Of a stretch of 64,000 nt of DNA, positions 47,001 through 52,785 are shown piece by piece. Numbering within the stretch: position 1 is the stretch's first letter; every line of letters begins with the position of its first letter. Source of the DNA: Carposina sasakii (Eukaryota > Arthropoda > Insecta > Lepidoptera > Carposinidae); assembly GCA_014607495.2 (NCBI GenBank), contig CP053163.1:10582716-10646715 (forward strand), written 5' to 3'. The notes beneath the pieces were generated by a model. It searched no databases, had not been told where the DNA came from, and saw only the letters and a program-made list of their open reading frames with translations. The translations under genes were made by a program, and so were the position numbers.

Positions 47001-47120
47001 ACTGGCATCACTCTCGGCCAGCGGCGGCACGACAGCCACCACGACATCCCGACCGCCCAGTGCGTCGAGTACGCCCCGCCCGCCGCCCTCCAGCGGCAGC
47101 GAACTCCACTCCGAGTACAT
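17079..47120 (-). CDS. RALGAPB: Ral GTPase-activating protein subunit beta (27 coding exons, 1359 aa)
   Basis: Non-catalytic beta subunit that pairs with RalGAP-alpha to switch off RalA/RalB. Exons: 46980-47120, 46298-46535, 40103-40337, 39167-39327, 38296-38438, 37174-37294, 36144-36335, 34173-34298, 33058-33135, 32227-32392, 31690-31863, 30161-30321, 29774-29860, 28284-28418, 26849-27070, 25978-26084, 25373-25538, 23693-23858, 23154-23283, 22463-22558, 21368-21573, 20780-20903, 20019-20134, 18724-18899, 18328-18414, 17673-17883, 17079-17193. They sum to 4080 nt with all phases consistent. Family landmarks: N-terminal MYSEW, HLHNLFVPRP, VLFEVWILAC, LGNPVDLC, VDAFLG, RPKVNSIFHLFGEWLF, SRDLHSSVVAAYHC, SMRVRDAAES, then the Rap/Ral-GAP-like region (about residues 1000-1325) with FQTARLFLSHFGYL, HPGWAGHV and STEIAFVVP, and C-terminal YQPPHVKRRH. 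It is shorter than the vertebrate protein (about 1,490 aa). Exons are GC-rich; introns are full of transposons. Confidence 0.93.
17379..17715 (-). repeat. 43-bp minisatellite of exon end plus 5' splice site (RALGAPB exon 26)
   Basis: ACTCACAGGTCGGT recurs at 17379, 17410, 17452, 17495, 17538, 17581, 17624 and 17667, mostly 43 bp apart. On the minus strand each unit reads ...ACCGACCT followed by GTGAGT, so each is a copy of the exon 26 end with its donor. The one nearest the exon (intron starting at 17672) keeps the frame into exon 27. Reading past it meets TGA at once. Confidence 0.9.
17884..19136. other. RALGAPB introns 25-23 (partial): decayed repeats
   Basis: Apart from exons 18328-18414 and 18724-18899, this stretch holds repeat fragments: 17930-18100 resembles 59880-60000, and 18130-18250 (AACCAATCACG) resembles the MITE near 61100. 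No other gene seen. Confidence 0.4.
19137..19278. mobile_element. Short MITE (GGGCCGATTTTTCC family)
   Basis: About 140 bp with ends TTAGGGCTGATTTTTCCAAA and its approximate complement (TTTGCAAAAATCGGCCTTAA). A second member is at 58986-59148. Confidence 0.65.
19321..19951 (+). mobile_element. GGGATGTTTAC-type MITE, split by a Helitron end
   Basis: 19321-19525 and 19695-19951 match the intact copy at 24793-25268 in order. The ends are diverged (GGGTCGTTTTC / GAAACAACCC). Confidence 0.7.
19527..19694 (-). mobile_element. Helitron terminal fragment inside the MITE
   Basis: Begins on the plus strand with CTAGTGGACGCCCGCGACT, the reverse of a Helitron 3' end with its GC-rich hairpin. It shares GTCGAAATTATCCGGGATAA with fragments at 54827 and 57543. 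Confidence 0.6.
20527..20780. repeat. Three copies of a short block at the start of RALGAPB intron 22
   Basis: Related strings TACTAGCATCGCAGAGC (20527), TACCAGCAGCGCAGACACCG (20608) and TACCAGCATCGCAGAGC (20738), followed by AAGCGGTGT or AAGGCGGTGT, lie just inside the intron next to the exon 22 donor. Confidence 0.55.
21225..21275 (-). repeat. Degenerate copy of RALGAPB exon 21 end within intron 21
   Basis: Plus strand GGGCGTCGGAAGCGCGCTAT...AGCCAGAACGTC at 21237 matches the exon 21 coding stretch GGGCGCCGGCAGCGCGCTAT...GGCCAGCACGTC at 21389 over about 45 bp. The copy is not needed for the reading frame. Confidence 0.8.
21625..21990 (-). mobile_element. Repeat with GATAATTATC ends
   Basis: Matches in reverse the sequence in MTX1 intron 3 (53620-53985), sharing the CCCAAAGAGGGTCTCAGTTTTT block and terminal GATAATTATC motifs. 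It is a non-coding MITE-like element. Confidence 0.6.
22157..22383 (-). mobile_element. (GAT)n-tailed retroposon copy
   Basis: Same family as 311-1101, from TCAGCCTATTGCAGTACACT to GGCACCACGCG on the plus strand. It lies in RALGAPB intron 20. Confidence 0.75.
22762..23005 (-). mobile_element. (GAT)n-tailed retroposon copy
   Basis: Starts ATCATCATCAGCCTATTGCA on the plus strand; same family, RALGAPB intron 19. Confidence 0.78.
23372..23692 (-). repeat. Tandem copies of RALGAPB exon 18 end with donor, in intron 18
   Basis: The exon 18 end and donor (plus CTACCTACATGGGCTGCAGC at 23685) recur as CTACCTACATTGGCTGTAGC at 23619 and CTACCTACATGAGCTGCAGT at 23481. The 23619 copy extends into exon-like CGGCTCGCACACGGGCACGG. 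The copies are separated by a block of about 110-125 bp (TGTATGTTTGCA..CCATAATCTCTAA...GACATAGGCTACC or similar) present twice, which resembles Helitron internal sequence. Confidence 0.75.
24793..25268 (+). mobile_element. GGGATGTTTAC-type MITE, uninterrupted copy (476 bp)
   Basis: Ends GGGATGTTTAC and GTAAACATCCC are perfect inverted repeats, each flanked by TA. This is the reference copy for 95-1393 and 19321-19951. It is in RALGAPB intron 17 and has no transposase. Confidence 0.8.
26600..26862 (-). repeat. 37-bp minisatellite of exon end plus 5' splice site (RALGAPB exon 15)
   Basis: GCTCACCCTG begins at 26621, 26658, 26695, 26732, 26769, 26806 and 26843: seven units at exactly 37 bp. On the minus strand each reads ...CGCAGCCAGG then GTGAGC, the exon 15 end with its donor. 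The unit touching the exon (intron from 26848) is the frame-keeping one. Confidence 0.9.
27413..27978 (+). mobile_element. Solo LTR (566 bp)
   Basis: Starts TGTTACG and ends CGTAACA (TG...CA), with ATAT on both sides as a 4-bp target duplication. It has a TATA-like TATAAATA at about 27640 and AATAAA at about 27907. A 21-bp tandem repeat (AGCGATAGAGAAGACG...) runs about 5.5 units at 27713-27835. No internal retrotransposon sequence is present. The family is probably Ty3/gypsy-like, which is inference. RALGAPB intron 14. Confidence 0.82.
28485..28555 (-). pseudogene. tRNA-like sequence
   Basis: The minus strand has an A-box-like GGCTCAGTGGTAAGAGC and B-box GGTTCGATTCC with paired T-arm and D-arm. 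The anticodon stem does not pair, no U lies at position 33 and the first acceptor pair is G-G. It is best read as a tRNA-derived repeat. Confidence 0.65.
28633..28998 (+). mobile_element. MITE (TATACAGGGTG family), first of two abutting copies
   Basis: Runs from TATACTGGGTGTTTTTATGT through TGGACCCTAATATTTTGGAA to GTTGACGACCAAAAATTC and CCTGTATA. A second copy begins where it ends. Related copies: 37506 and 51909. Confidence 0.7.
28998..29390 (+). mobile_element. MITE (TATACAGGGTG family), second abutting copy
   Basis: TATACAGAATGTTTTTTGTG at the left, GACCAAAAATCACCCTGTAT at the right; over 85% identical by eye to the first copy. Confidence 0.7.
29445..29670 (+). pseudogene. LINE reverse-transcriptase C-terminal fragment
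   Basis: Frame 29518-29670 encodes LQRILSYFGHIMRRGDD...GKRLRGRSPTRWSDQVK, the conserved tail of non-LTR retrotransposon ORF2, then a stop. The piece 29445-29517 (WTDKRTN..) belongs to the same protein in another frame, so there is at least one frameshift. Confidence 0.75.
31165..31335 (-). mobile_element. Decayed (GAT)n-tailed retroposon, abutting a foldback MITE
   Basis: ACAGTCCACTGCAAAACGTA ... CGCCTCCCGGAAA matches the family. It stops where the foldback MITE begins, so the MITE may have inserted into it. RALGAPB intron 11. Confidence 0.6.
31336..31656. mobile_element. Foldback MITE with GC-rich minisatellite core
   Basis: Ends ...CACCCTGATTAC and GTAATCAGGGGGCGGGGC are inverted. Inner arms carry GTGTGTGTG against CACACACA. 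The core is a compound tandem repeat of CCCGCACCTCGCCCCGCGT-like units (31420-31575). Open frames across the core are by-products of the repeat. Confidence 0.75.
32408..32770 (+). repeat. Two dispersed repeat fragments in RALGAPB intron 9
   Basis: 32408-32530 is a common block (ACATACAT...TAATCACGCCTTTATC...GTAGGCAGAG) also near 26170 and 61555. 32560-32770 (GCGTTTAGCA or similar, GACAAGTTACTAGCTCATCG, CCGAGTTCCTTCGTCGACTC, AATAAAGCC) recurs at 33725, 38015, 41310 and 57650. Confidence 0.6.
33160..33411 (-). mobile_element. (GAT)n-tailed retroposon, near-complete copy
   Basis: The plus strand starts with five CAT/ATC units and CAGCCTATTACAGTCCACTG and ends at TACGAATTCTACTCTGCCGG. RALGAPB intron 8. 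Confidence 0.8.
33860..33931 (+). pseudogene. tRNA-like sequence
   Basis: GACCCGGTAGCTCAGTTGGT and AGTTCAAGTCTCACTCGGGT form tRNA-like acceptor, D and T arms. The anticodon arm does not pair and lacks U33. It is nearly identical to 59707-59778 and flanked by the same A-rich run, so it is a dispersed tRNA-derived repeat. Confidence 0.65.
33968..34100 (+). mobile_element. 5'-truncated (GAT)n-tailed retroposon
   Basis: Sense orientation here: from CTGCCCGCCTGCCCAGCGTG to GACTGCAATAGGCTGATGAT with six GAT repeats. RALGAPB intron 8. Confidence 0.8.
34299..36143. other. RALGAPB intron 7: mostly unique AT-rich DNA
   Basis: No gene seen. One short foldback copy lies at 35974-36060. Confidence 0.5.
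35974..36060. mobile_element. Short foldback MITE
   Basis: Outer arms CAGGGCTATTACGTA and TACGTAATAGCCCTG are perfect inverted repeats. The centre has GCGCGATCGCATTGCTTC, as in the 62919 copy. Confidence 0.75.
37345..37482. mobile_element. Short MITE (CACACTTAAACCTA family)
   Basis: Approximate inverted ends TCGATTCTGACTGTCGCAC and AAGTGTGACTGCCGGAATCG. A longer relative lies at 60175-60650. Confidence 0.6.
37506..37866 (+). mobile_element. MITE (TATACAGGGTG family)
   Basis: Shares CCCTTAACGAAGGGTACGTA, TGGACCCTAATATCTTGG and GGGAACGTTGACGATC with 28633, 28998 and 51909. RALGAPB intron 5. Confidence 0.68.
38592..38920 (+). pseudogene. RTE-type LINE ORF2 C-terminal fragment
   Basis: Frame ending TGA 38918-38920 encodes KLKWQWAGHIARR, GRPPTRWTDDLAKVAG and RSEWRLLGEAYVQQ, the conserved tail of RTE-type ORF2. 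The element is 5'-truncated. The GGGGGAGGCCTATGTCCA string coding for GEAYVQ is also the 3' part of the (GAT)n-tailed retroposons. Confidence 0.8.
39355..39652. mobile_element. Hairpin element with about 64-bp arms
   Basis: 39357-39420 (TGTCGAAAGCATATTGTAAA ... ATTTTTAATAGTATG) recurs inverted at 39583-39648. RALGAPB intron 3. Confidence 0.75.
40597..40643 (+). repeat. 3' end of a (GAT)n-tailed retroposon
   Basis: GTGCCCTGGGGGAGGCCTAC followed by GTCCAGCAGTGGACTGCAAT and AGGCTGAT; heavily 5'-truncated. Confidence 0.65.
40671..40933. mobile_element. Foldback MITE with about 65-bp arms
   Basis: Arm AAAAGGGGTATATTAAGCG...AGCTATGTAAATAG near 40688 returns inverted as CTATTTACATAGCT...CGCTTAACATACCCC ending near 40920, with ACAGGGTTT and AAACCCCGT outside. 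Confidence 0.72.
41529..44543 (-). CDS. LINE ORF2: APE endonuclease and reverse transcriptase (1004 aa from the frameshift site)
   Basis: Nicks target DNA and copies the element RNA. The frame is open from the ORF1 stop to TGA-like end at 41529. Endonuclease signatures: IATLNTRTLR, WDILGISELRR, ILMGDFNAQVG, TDHRMV. Reverse-transcriptase motifs include PGPDKVTNELIKG, AFIDYSKAFDSI and the catalytic LRFADDIVLF. The C-terminal tail has YLGQVISHID, YGCETWALN and GHMIRGP. The first ATG (44135-44133) lies inside the endonuclease, after its first catalytic residues, so start at that ATG would lose activity. Entry by -1 frameshift from ORF1 is the likely route. Confidence 0.92.
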   Translation of the reverse strand, partial: LSQNTSNTYNFHNRNTNNNKNHSTLKNVYQRITENTITDLEIKGSNPAGHRGTSDHYPPTKSNKTLQIATLNTRTLRTDESLQELENALEDVKWDILGISELRRLGEKIEEHQRYILFYKGEISGHRGVGFLIKNEMKHYILELIGISDRIAILNIALPGYRKLWSIVQIYAPTEQAARSDTELFYKHLRQTIATYSKNYIILMGDFNAQVGAQQSKDEYVLGKFGNGKRSPNGELLVEFLLENNLTLLNSLFIKNKKNKWTWLSSDGITKNEIDYITTNYPKAFTDTSVLTRFNFYTDHRMVRSALKKYPPKLPRKNLNQHKPEQTSKETIKTIARSLTESSEQITSEELEIPTKYAMLEKLLTQNKTNNDKQNKYSLSDTTLKLIDQRKQLLSSHSKSENIKTIAELSKKIRGNIRKERKSRRLQTLERHIKKTGGVGKALKELREINKEWIPKLNKSNKTISIRRSINQTATDYYQDLYSNPHYKQDQLDINESQCYEIPEPKILPREVEKAICSQKMDKAPGPDKVTNELIKGTLEELLPVLTTIFNEILSTELIPAQWKTSHIILIFKKGQKEDIGNYRPISLMSNIYKVFSKIILERISKSLDENQPREQAGFRQKYSTLDHIHTVKQIIEKYKEYNKNLYMAFIDYSKAFDSIIHEAIWESLKQQGIPSKYINIIKSIYSGTEARIQLETLGGKFKIERGVRQGDPLSPKLFSAALESIFRRLDWNSFGLNIQGVKLNHLRFADDIVLFEENPHNLREMMKSLNEESTKVGLYMNLNKTKLLTNTEPLVINIDNQPLEYVPEYIYLGQVISHIDQTTKEINRRIANGWKKYWSLKEIVKSKELNMQIKRKVFDTCILPVITYGCETWALNKHHRQKLERCQRAMERSMLGIRRLDKVRNSTIREKTKIVDITTRVDQLKWRWTGHMIRGPQDKWSKTVTDWYPRDGKRNIGRQQTRWEDDLKLTVGHHWRRVARDRSQWKELEEAYAKRHTELRDIL
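44540..45292 (-). CDS. LINE ORF1: coiled-coil RNA-binding protein (250 aa)
   Basis: Predicted nucleic-acid chaperone that coats element RNA. Begins MDSQIHIILEKMNE. Residues about 5-75 form a coiled coil with heptads (VLKQEVQVLQTKVQSLEREI), followed by an L1-ORF1-like RRM/C-terminal region (NNIILHGIKE, RLGKKEDNKTRPIL, YVTQDFPKEV, RKELAKQKE). The tail is basic and Ser-rich. It ends TCA AAA AAC TAA, in frame 0 relative to ORF2's -1. The plus-strand open frame over the same span is a shadow. Confidence 0.88.
   Translation of the reverse strand: MDSQIHIILEKMNEMQTDFKKQTEELAEKFTRSVETAIDEKLKPLIQDNKVLKQEVQVLQTKVQSLEREIRKNNIILHGIKETERGNEELGKTVIDILNQVSAKSGIREWDWWEISTLRRLGKKEDNKTRPILATLTLAWRKIELLKNNNNFPTNIYVTQDFPKEVITKRKELAKQKEAEEKKGKIAYIRYDKLIIKDQDENTEKRKRPPSKSPSPQNSMSKNKTYKINRTDAFAQSRARSNSINSISKN
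44543..44549 (-). promoter_or_regulatory. Putative -1 ribosomal frameshift site (A AAA AAC)
   Basis: The last codons of ORF1 read TCA AAA AAC TAA. The heptamer A AAA AAC in the ORF1 frame is a canonical -1 slippery sequence. Slipping back one base continues CTA AGC CAA into ORF2. I did not fold the downstream RNA. Confidence 0.7.
45787..45947 (-). mobile_element. tRNA-derived SINE
   Basis: The minus strand has an A-box-like GGCCGATTGTCTAGTAGGT and B-box GGTTCGAATCC, then a tail region (ATGTTTGTTACTTAGTACCC...). Tail pieces recur at 22615-22740 and 29735. RALGAPB intron 2. Confidence 0.72.
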
Positions 47121-47310
47121 GCCGTCGCTGCTGGGGCTCTATGACAGTTAACAAGCCTGTAGCGGTTCGGTTCACGCAAAGATTGCATCGCTAAAAACTT
47201 GCAGCTAGATAATAAATATCTATAATAGTAAATAATAAAAAAGGCTTTTATTCCATATTTACAATTAACATTGATAATAATGAATACTGTATTTTTACTA
47301 AGAATGAAAT

Positions 47311-47581
47311 CCCCCTTGGGTGAAGGCCTCCTCTAACGATTGCCACTTTTCTCTATCTTGAGCCAGTTTTTGCCAAAATGGTCCAGCAACTCCTTTCACC
47401 TCATCCTCCCACCTTATGTAGGATCTGCCTATTGCTCTCTTCCCTGGAGGACCTCTCCATGCTGTGACCGTCTTGGTCCATCTCTGGTCTTTGAGCCTTG
47501 CTACATGCCCTGCCCATGTCCATTTAAGTTTTTGAGCATGCTGAAGAGCGTCTATTGCCTTGGTCTGGGACCTAATCTTGG
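47311..47581 (-). pseudogene. LINE ORF2 C-terminal fragment
   Basis: The minus strand encodes KIRSQTKAID, KLKWTWAGHVARLKD, GRSYIRWEDEVKGVAG and REKWQSLEEAFTQG, the tail of a non-LTR ORF2. It is 5'-truncated with no start. Confidence 0.8.
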
Positions 47582-47604
47582 TAGCAGCTAGATAACTACA
47601 TACA

Positions 47605-47865
47605 TATCATCATCATCATCAGCCTATTGCAGTCCACTGCTGGAAACAGGCCTCCCCCAGGGCACACCACAAGACTGCCATGGGGGGTATTTGCCCATAG
47701 TCACCACACTGGGCAGGCAGGTTGGTGACCGCAGTTTGTGTTTTGGACTGTTGTCAACACGGGAGGCGCTGCTGCCCATTTCCCCGGGAGGTGTCTCATC
47801 TCATACAATACCCATGGGCAGACATGGGGTGGTAAAAATTCTACTCTGCCGGCACCACGCAGCCA
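47605..47865 (-). mobile_element. (GAT)n-tailed retroposon copy
   Basis: The plus strand starts ATCATCATCATCAGCCTATT and ends CTGCCGGCACCACGCAGC. It sits next to the LINE fragment. Confidence 0.78.
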
Positions 47866-48479
47866 GACATACATATAGTCACGCGAATTATCCCCCAAAA
47901 AGGTTAGGCAAAAGTGTGCAAATTACAACCCATTTTTCACCAGTTAGCCTATTAATTCCCGTGTGGTAAGGGGTGAGTTACCACTCTTTGGGCACGAAAA
48001 CAACAATCTATATAGTGGCCAATAGTGAATCTAATGGAATAGTAACTAAATTATTAACAGAAGTAGCTTTGAGGGAACTTACAACACCACATAAAAATAT
48101 ATCAATAAGGAGGACATAGGATCATCAGTTAAAATTGCAATACCCATATTGTAACTGTTACTTACTTTACTGTTGACTCTATTGAAGATTCCCACATTCA
48201 TAAATGAAAACTAACAGTACTTGTCGGCCCAAGTTCTGCTAACAGCACTTTAGCTTATCTTAGGGTCACGCACGCACGATCGTCGCCAACGCCACGCTTC
48301 ACTAAGTTAACAGAACAATAGTTTGTTTATTGAATCCACGTAATGAGCGTTTAGATCTTACGATAGAATAACAAAATTAATCAACGGGGATTATTGATAA
48401 GAAGTGGAGAAAATTTAAATTATTTCATGGATTGTTTTCCATTAGTATTTCCTTCTTTTTTTTTCAATGTTTTTGTTTT

Positions 48480-48890
48480 TTTTTTGTTTAGTTTATCCCG
48501 AAGGAAAGGCAAGGGGAACTAAGCCCATACAGCCTAATCATTGTCTAGTAAAATGAATTCTTAATTTATGATGGATGATAATGATGATTATGAATGGAAA
48601 CGTCGGGAAAATCCTCAAGAACAAGTGTAAAGTTAGTCAAAATGAAAAATTATTGCAGAAACAACTTACATGGGCCCATGAAGAGATCGTATTCCGGTTA
48701 AAGTTTTACTCAGCTTACCTGCGTATAAAACCATGCACACGCACTAGATTCACATCACAAGTAATCAAAATATAACTTATCTACCAGAAAACATCACTTT
48801 ACGGACACATGCAAGCCATTTACAAATAATTTTTGATTTTCACAAGAAAATTACACCCGCTCCCTTCCAGCTTTTCCCGCCGAATCATGT
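48480..48890 (-). mobile_element. SINE-like retroposon, near full length
   Basis: The plus strand starts with a T run and TTTATCCCGAAGGAAAGGC and ends near CTTTTCCCGCCGAATCA; reverse of the copy at 13649. Confidence 0.75.
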
Positions 48891-48918
48891 TTTTGTAATT
48901 TTTGCTGTCATTGTCACT

Positions 48919-49572
48919 TTTTTTTTTTTTTTTTAGTTTATCCCGAAGGAAAGGCAAGGGGAACTAAGCCCATACAGCCTAATCATTGTTTAGTAAAATG
49001 TATTCTGAATTTATGATGAATGACAATGATGATGAATGGAAACGTCGGGAAAATCCTCAAGAACAAGTGTAAAGTTAGTCAAAATGAAAAATTATTGCAA
49101 AAACAACTTACATGCGCCCATGAAGAGATCGTAATCCGTGTCATTGTCACTGTCAGTTGGCTTATATTTTTTTTTAGCGATCCCGAGGGAAAGGCAAGGG
49201 AAACTATGTCCATCGTAGAATTCGTAGAAAGAGAGATTCATAGTCAAAGATGTCTATACAGAATTTGTGATTATATATTTTTTTGTTTAGTTTATCCCGA
49301 AGGAAATGCAAGGGAAACTAAGCCTATACAGCCATTGACTTTAGTAAATGATTTCTGAATTTATGATATTGATGATGATTAATGGAAACTTCGGGAAAAT
49401 CCTCAAGAATTAAAAAGAAGGGTGTAAAATTAGTAAAGATCAAAAATAATTGCAAAAATAACCTACATGAGCCCATGAAGAGATCGTATTCCGACTAAAG
49501 TTTTACTTAGGTTACCTGCATATAAAACCATGCATACGCACTAGATTCACATCACAAGTACCTAAACAAAAT
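48919..49572 (-). mobile_element. Cluster of truncated SINE-like copies
   Basis: Three heads TTTATCCCGAAGGAAAGGC (or GCGATCCCGAGGGAAAGGC) at about 48940, 49176 and 49298. They are followed by partial bodies, showing repeated insertion or tandem duplication at one place. Confidence 0.65.
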
Positions 49573-50733
49573 ATAACTTACACTAAAATAACAAAATCGA
49601 GGATTTGCTAACCAAATCTTTTTCATCTTTATGCACTTTCTTCATTTCACTCGTAATAATTCAGCAAAGGTTTTTATCTGAGGCAAGTCCCATTGCAGGC
49701 TACATACCAAAGAATATACTTACTCCTCCATACATAGGTACACAAATTTAAATACATACTACTCAATGAAAATGTAAGACAAAAATGTGTAATTTTTTTT
49801 TATTAAAACACTAAGGATATTACTTTGCAAGCTTTTTATCACTATTCCTCAGATATCTAGGGGATTAACAAGAACATCTCACTTTCACAATGGAAACAAG
49901 CCTCCTATATTGACCTCCATGCTTATATTAGTTCATGGTAACCCCAAAGGCCAAACTCAACTAAATAAATGATAATAAAATAAATGAGCTGGAGTTGCAG
50001 TTGCAATAATAATTTTATTTGACAAACTAAATATTGATATTTGATACAAGTCAATGGTTCGGCACCAAGACTTTTCAGCTTTCTCAGCCAGCACTAATTT
50101 ATGCTGGCAGAATAAAACATTAACTTCACACACAAAAATCTAGATAGCTATGCTAATAACCTGTCAAAATAATAAAATTTTTATCTGCTAATACAACCTT
50201 CAAACATTCATTCATTATGCAGTAAATAAGTATCCAAGTTACATAAATGTTAGAACTGTTAGTACATGATGATCATAAAAAAATAAGCCTAGAGCCTAAG
50301 TTCCCTAACCAAAGAATAAAAGTACTACCTACTTACTTAGTTAAATATCACAATTTCATAATATTATGTTATGAAATTAAGTAGGTACATGTACTAATAA
50401 GATAATACTTTTAAAATCCAAATTAATTATTGTTTTTGTAAAATTATTTCAGCACCAACAAGATTAACTTATAACTATATAAAATACAGATTATACTAAT
50501 TCATATTATGATTAATAGGTTTAGTAAAACTTTGGTTATTTATTTTAGTTCAGCATAAAAATACAGTCCTATTAAGAGCAAAACTAACTTAGCATTTGCA
50601 GAGAGAAACAATTATATTTTACATAAATATGCATACATGCTAAGTTTAGTATTTTTGATTGGACAGTAACTTTCATTCTTTTGGCAATATCAAGCTAGCT
50701 GTACAACTTGTTTCAGCTCATTGTGGCCAGTCC

Positions 50734-51336
50734 TTATTCATCCCCTTTAGCTCCACTAGCGGCAAGTGTTTCATACTTTAATTTCCATGCATTAGCTTCA
50801 TCTTTAACATCCCTGTAGCGGTCCACTTCTTCTTTTAACAAATTTTCAGTATGTTGTAGTTGGAGTTTCAACTGCTCATATTTCTCCATAGTATTGTTTG
50901 ATGCCTTTTTCTTTTTATCTTCCGATTCTTTTAAGTATCTGTCTGCAGTTTCACTCAATTCATATTGAATTATCAACATAGTAACAAGTCTTCTGATGAC
51001 AAAGGCAAGGAAGATAGTAAAGCCAGTGATATAGAAATTCCGTTGAGCCCTAAAGAGTTTGATATTATTTTTCATTTCATTGGTAAGATTCACATGACCA
51101 CCCTCGGAATAATTAGAGTACTTCTTCATTTCTCTTATAGCATCTAAGAGAAATAGACTTAGCACACCTAGTAATGCATAGAAATAAACAGAGCCATATT
51201 CTTTAAACATAGCAAACAATCGCGAGTTGAAAAAATGGTTCCACTTTCTTGGACTCATTATTGGTAATAGCATTATGAGAACAATACCTATTTCAAAATA
51301 CAAATAGCCGGCAATAAAAGCCCATTGGTAAGACAT
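50734..51336 (-). CDS. BCAP31: B-cell receptor-associated protein 31 homologue (200 aa, single exon)
   Basis: Integral ER membrane protein; the BAP31 family acts in export, quality control and apoptosis signalling. Starts MSYQWAFIAGYLYFEIG; three hydrophobic segments (about residues 7-27, 45-63, 101-122) carry the family pattern LLPIMSPRKW and LDAIREMKKY. Residues about 133-190 form a coiled coil (TMEKYEQLKLQLQHTENLLK). It is shorter than vertebrate BAP31 (about 246 aa) and ends GAKGDE with no KKXX retrieval signal. No intron interrupts the coding part. An acceptor-like AG upstream at 51343-51344 could splice a 5' UTR exon. It is head to head with MTX1. Confidence 0.93.
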   Translation of the reverse strand: MSYQWAFIAGYLYFEIGIVLIMLLPIMSPRKWNHFFNSRLFAMFKEYGSVYFYALLGVLSLFLLDAIREMKKYSNYSEGGHVNLTNEMKNNIKLFRAQRNFYITGFTIFLAFVIRRLVTMLIIQYELSETADRYLKESEDKKKKASNNTMEKYEQLKLQLQHTENLLKEEVDRYRDVKDEANAWKLKYETLAASGAKGDE

Positions 51337-51547
51337 TGTTTGCTTGATATTTTCACAGGGGTTTTCCGTAAACCTTTTCTTCCTTAAGTTGGTAAAGTTT
51401 GACAGCGTGATCTGCGAGTAAAACTAGTGTTAGAGTAACTTTAAATAGCGAGCAGAGCAAATTAAAATATCCTATCACAAACTAAGTAAAGATGCTGCCC
51501 TATCCAACAAAACTAACTGCAAGTAAGTATATTCTTTGATTTGGTTG

Positions 51548-51906
51548 TAATTTTTTTTTTTTTTTTTTTGTTTAGTTTATCCCGAAGGAAAGGCAAGGGG
51601 AACTAAGCCCATACAGCCATTGTCTTTAGTAAATGATTTCTGAATTTATGATGGATGATAATAATGATGACGATGAATGGGAACGTCGGGAAAATCCTCA
51701 AGAACAAGTGTAAAGTTAGTCAAAATGAAAAATAATTGCAGAAACAACTTACATGAGCCCTTGAAGAGATCGTATTTCGGCTAGTTTTACTCAGCTTACC
51801 TATGTATAAAACCATGCACACGCTCTAGGTTCACATCACAAGTAAACAAAATATAAATTATCTACTAGAAAACATTACTTTACGGACACATGCAAACCAT
51901 TTACAA
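51548..51906 (-). mobile_element. SINE-like retroposon copy
   Basis: Begins with a run of 18 T and TTTATCCCGAAGGAAAGGC; same family as 13649. It lies between BCAP31 and MTX1. Confidence 0.75.
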
Positions 51907-51908
51907 AT

Positions 51909-52302
51909 ATACAGGGTGATTTTTGGTCGTCAACGTTCCCGAAAACTACGGAATCTCCTCATTATCACGATCATTTTTCTCCATGGAAGCATACCTGGGA
52001 AGTGTGTGGTTTCCAAAATATTAGGGTCCAAAGTTGAGTAAATAGACAGCGTTTTTCTGCATAAATGCACATAGACGCACGTAGCAAGATTTTTTTCACG
52101 AGAAATAATTAATATCTGTCTATAAATAAACTAGCATAAACACTAGACACTATAAATTTCGCCAGATCAATAATTAAATTTTTTTTTTCAAAAAAAAAAT
52201 TTTTTTTTCCCAGCATTTTTTTTTGCATAAACTTACTTTATTTTATGTATAGAGTACGCACCCTTCGTTAAAGGTGGCCACAAAAAAACAGCCTGTATAG
52301 GC
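51909..52302 (-). mobile_element. MITE (TATACAGGGTG family)
   Basis: Left end ATACAGGGTGATTTTTGGTC, right end TGGCCACAAAAAAACAGCCTGTATA-like; reverse of the copies at 28633, 28998 and 37506. It directly abuts the SINE-like copy. Confidence 0.75.
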
Positions 52303-52691
52303 GCTTGGTAGATAATAAGGCTTTGTGGCAATCAGCGATGGATGGCGCGAGCCCTCAGTTATCAATATCATGCAAAGTCTCATCATTCGATCGCGGCAAT
52401 CCGAATAGTCATATTCACAAGGCACTAATAATGAGTATCACACGCGAATCTATAAATTAGGATTTCCACACACAATGGAATTGGGTGTTTGTTCCTCTAT
52501 GAACAACCCGCCAAAAACCATAGAAATGTATACGAGAACCAAATCCCTGCCAAAAACTGACTTTCTTTCCATCTGTCAATTTTTATTCCGTTTAACCAAC
52601 ACAAGAATCTTGATCTTGAATACAGCCAAAGTCAAAACGGTTATAATTTACTATGACGACAATTAAGGCGCCGTCAAATAAATTTTAATTT

Positions 52692-52785
52692 TCACAAGAA
52701 ATTCAGAAATCATTTATACTGAAGACGATGGCTGTATGGGATAGTTCCCCTTGCCTTTTCTTCGAAATAAACTAAACAAAAAAGC
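52692..52785 (+). mobile_element. 3' end of a SINE-like retroposon upstream of MTX1
   Basis: ATTCAGAAATCATTTATACT ... TTCGAAATAAACTAAACA with a short A run, ending about 130 bp before the MTX1 start codon. Confidence 0.65.

Larger units (their letters stand above)
47866..50733. other. Spacer between RALGAPB and BCAP31
   Basis: No gene seen. 48190-48350 (a GC-richer patch) could hold an untranslated first exon of RALGAPB. SINE-like copies lie at 48480-49572. 49800-50730 is AT-rich and includes the BCAP31 3' UTR, with a minus-strand AATAAA at 50539-50544. Confidence 0.45.
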
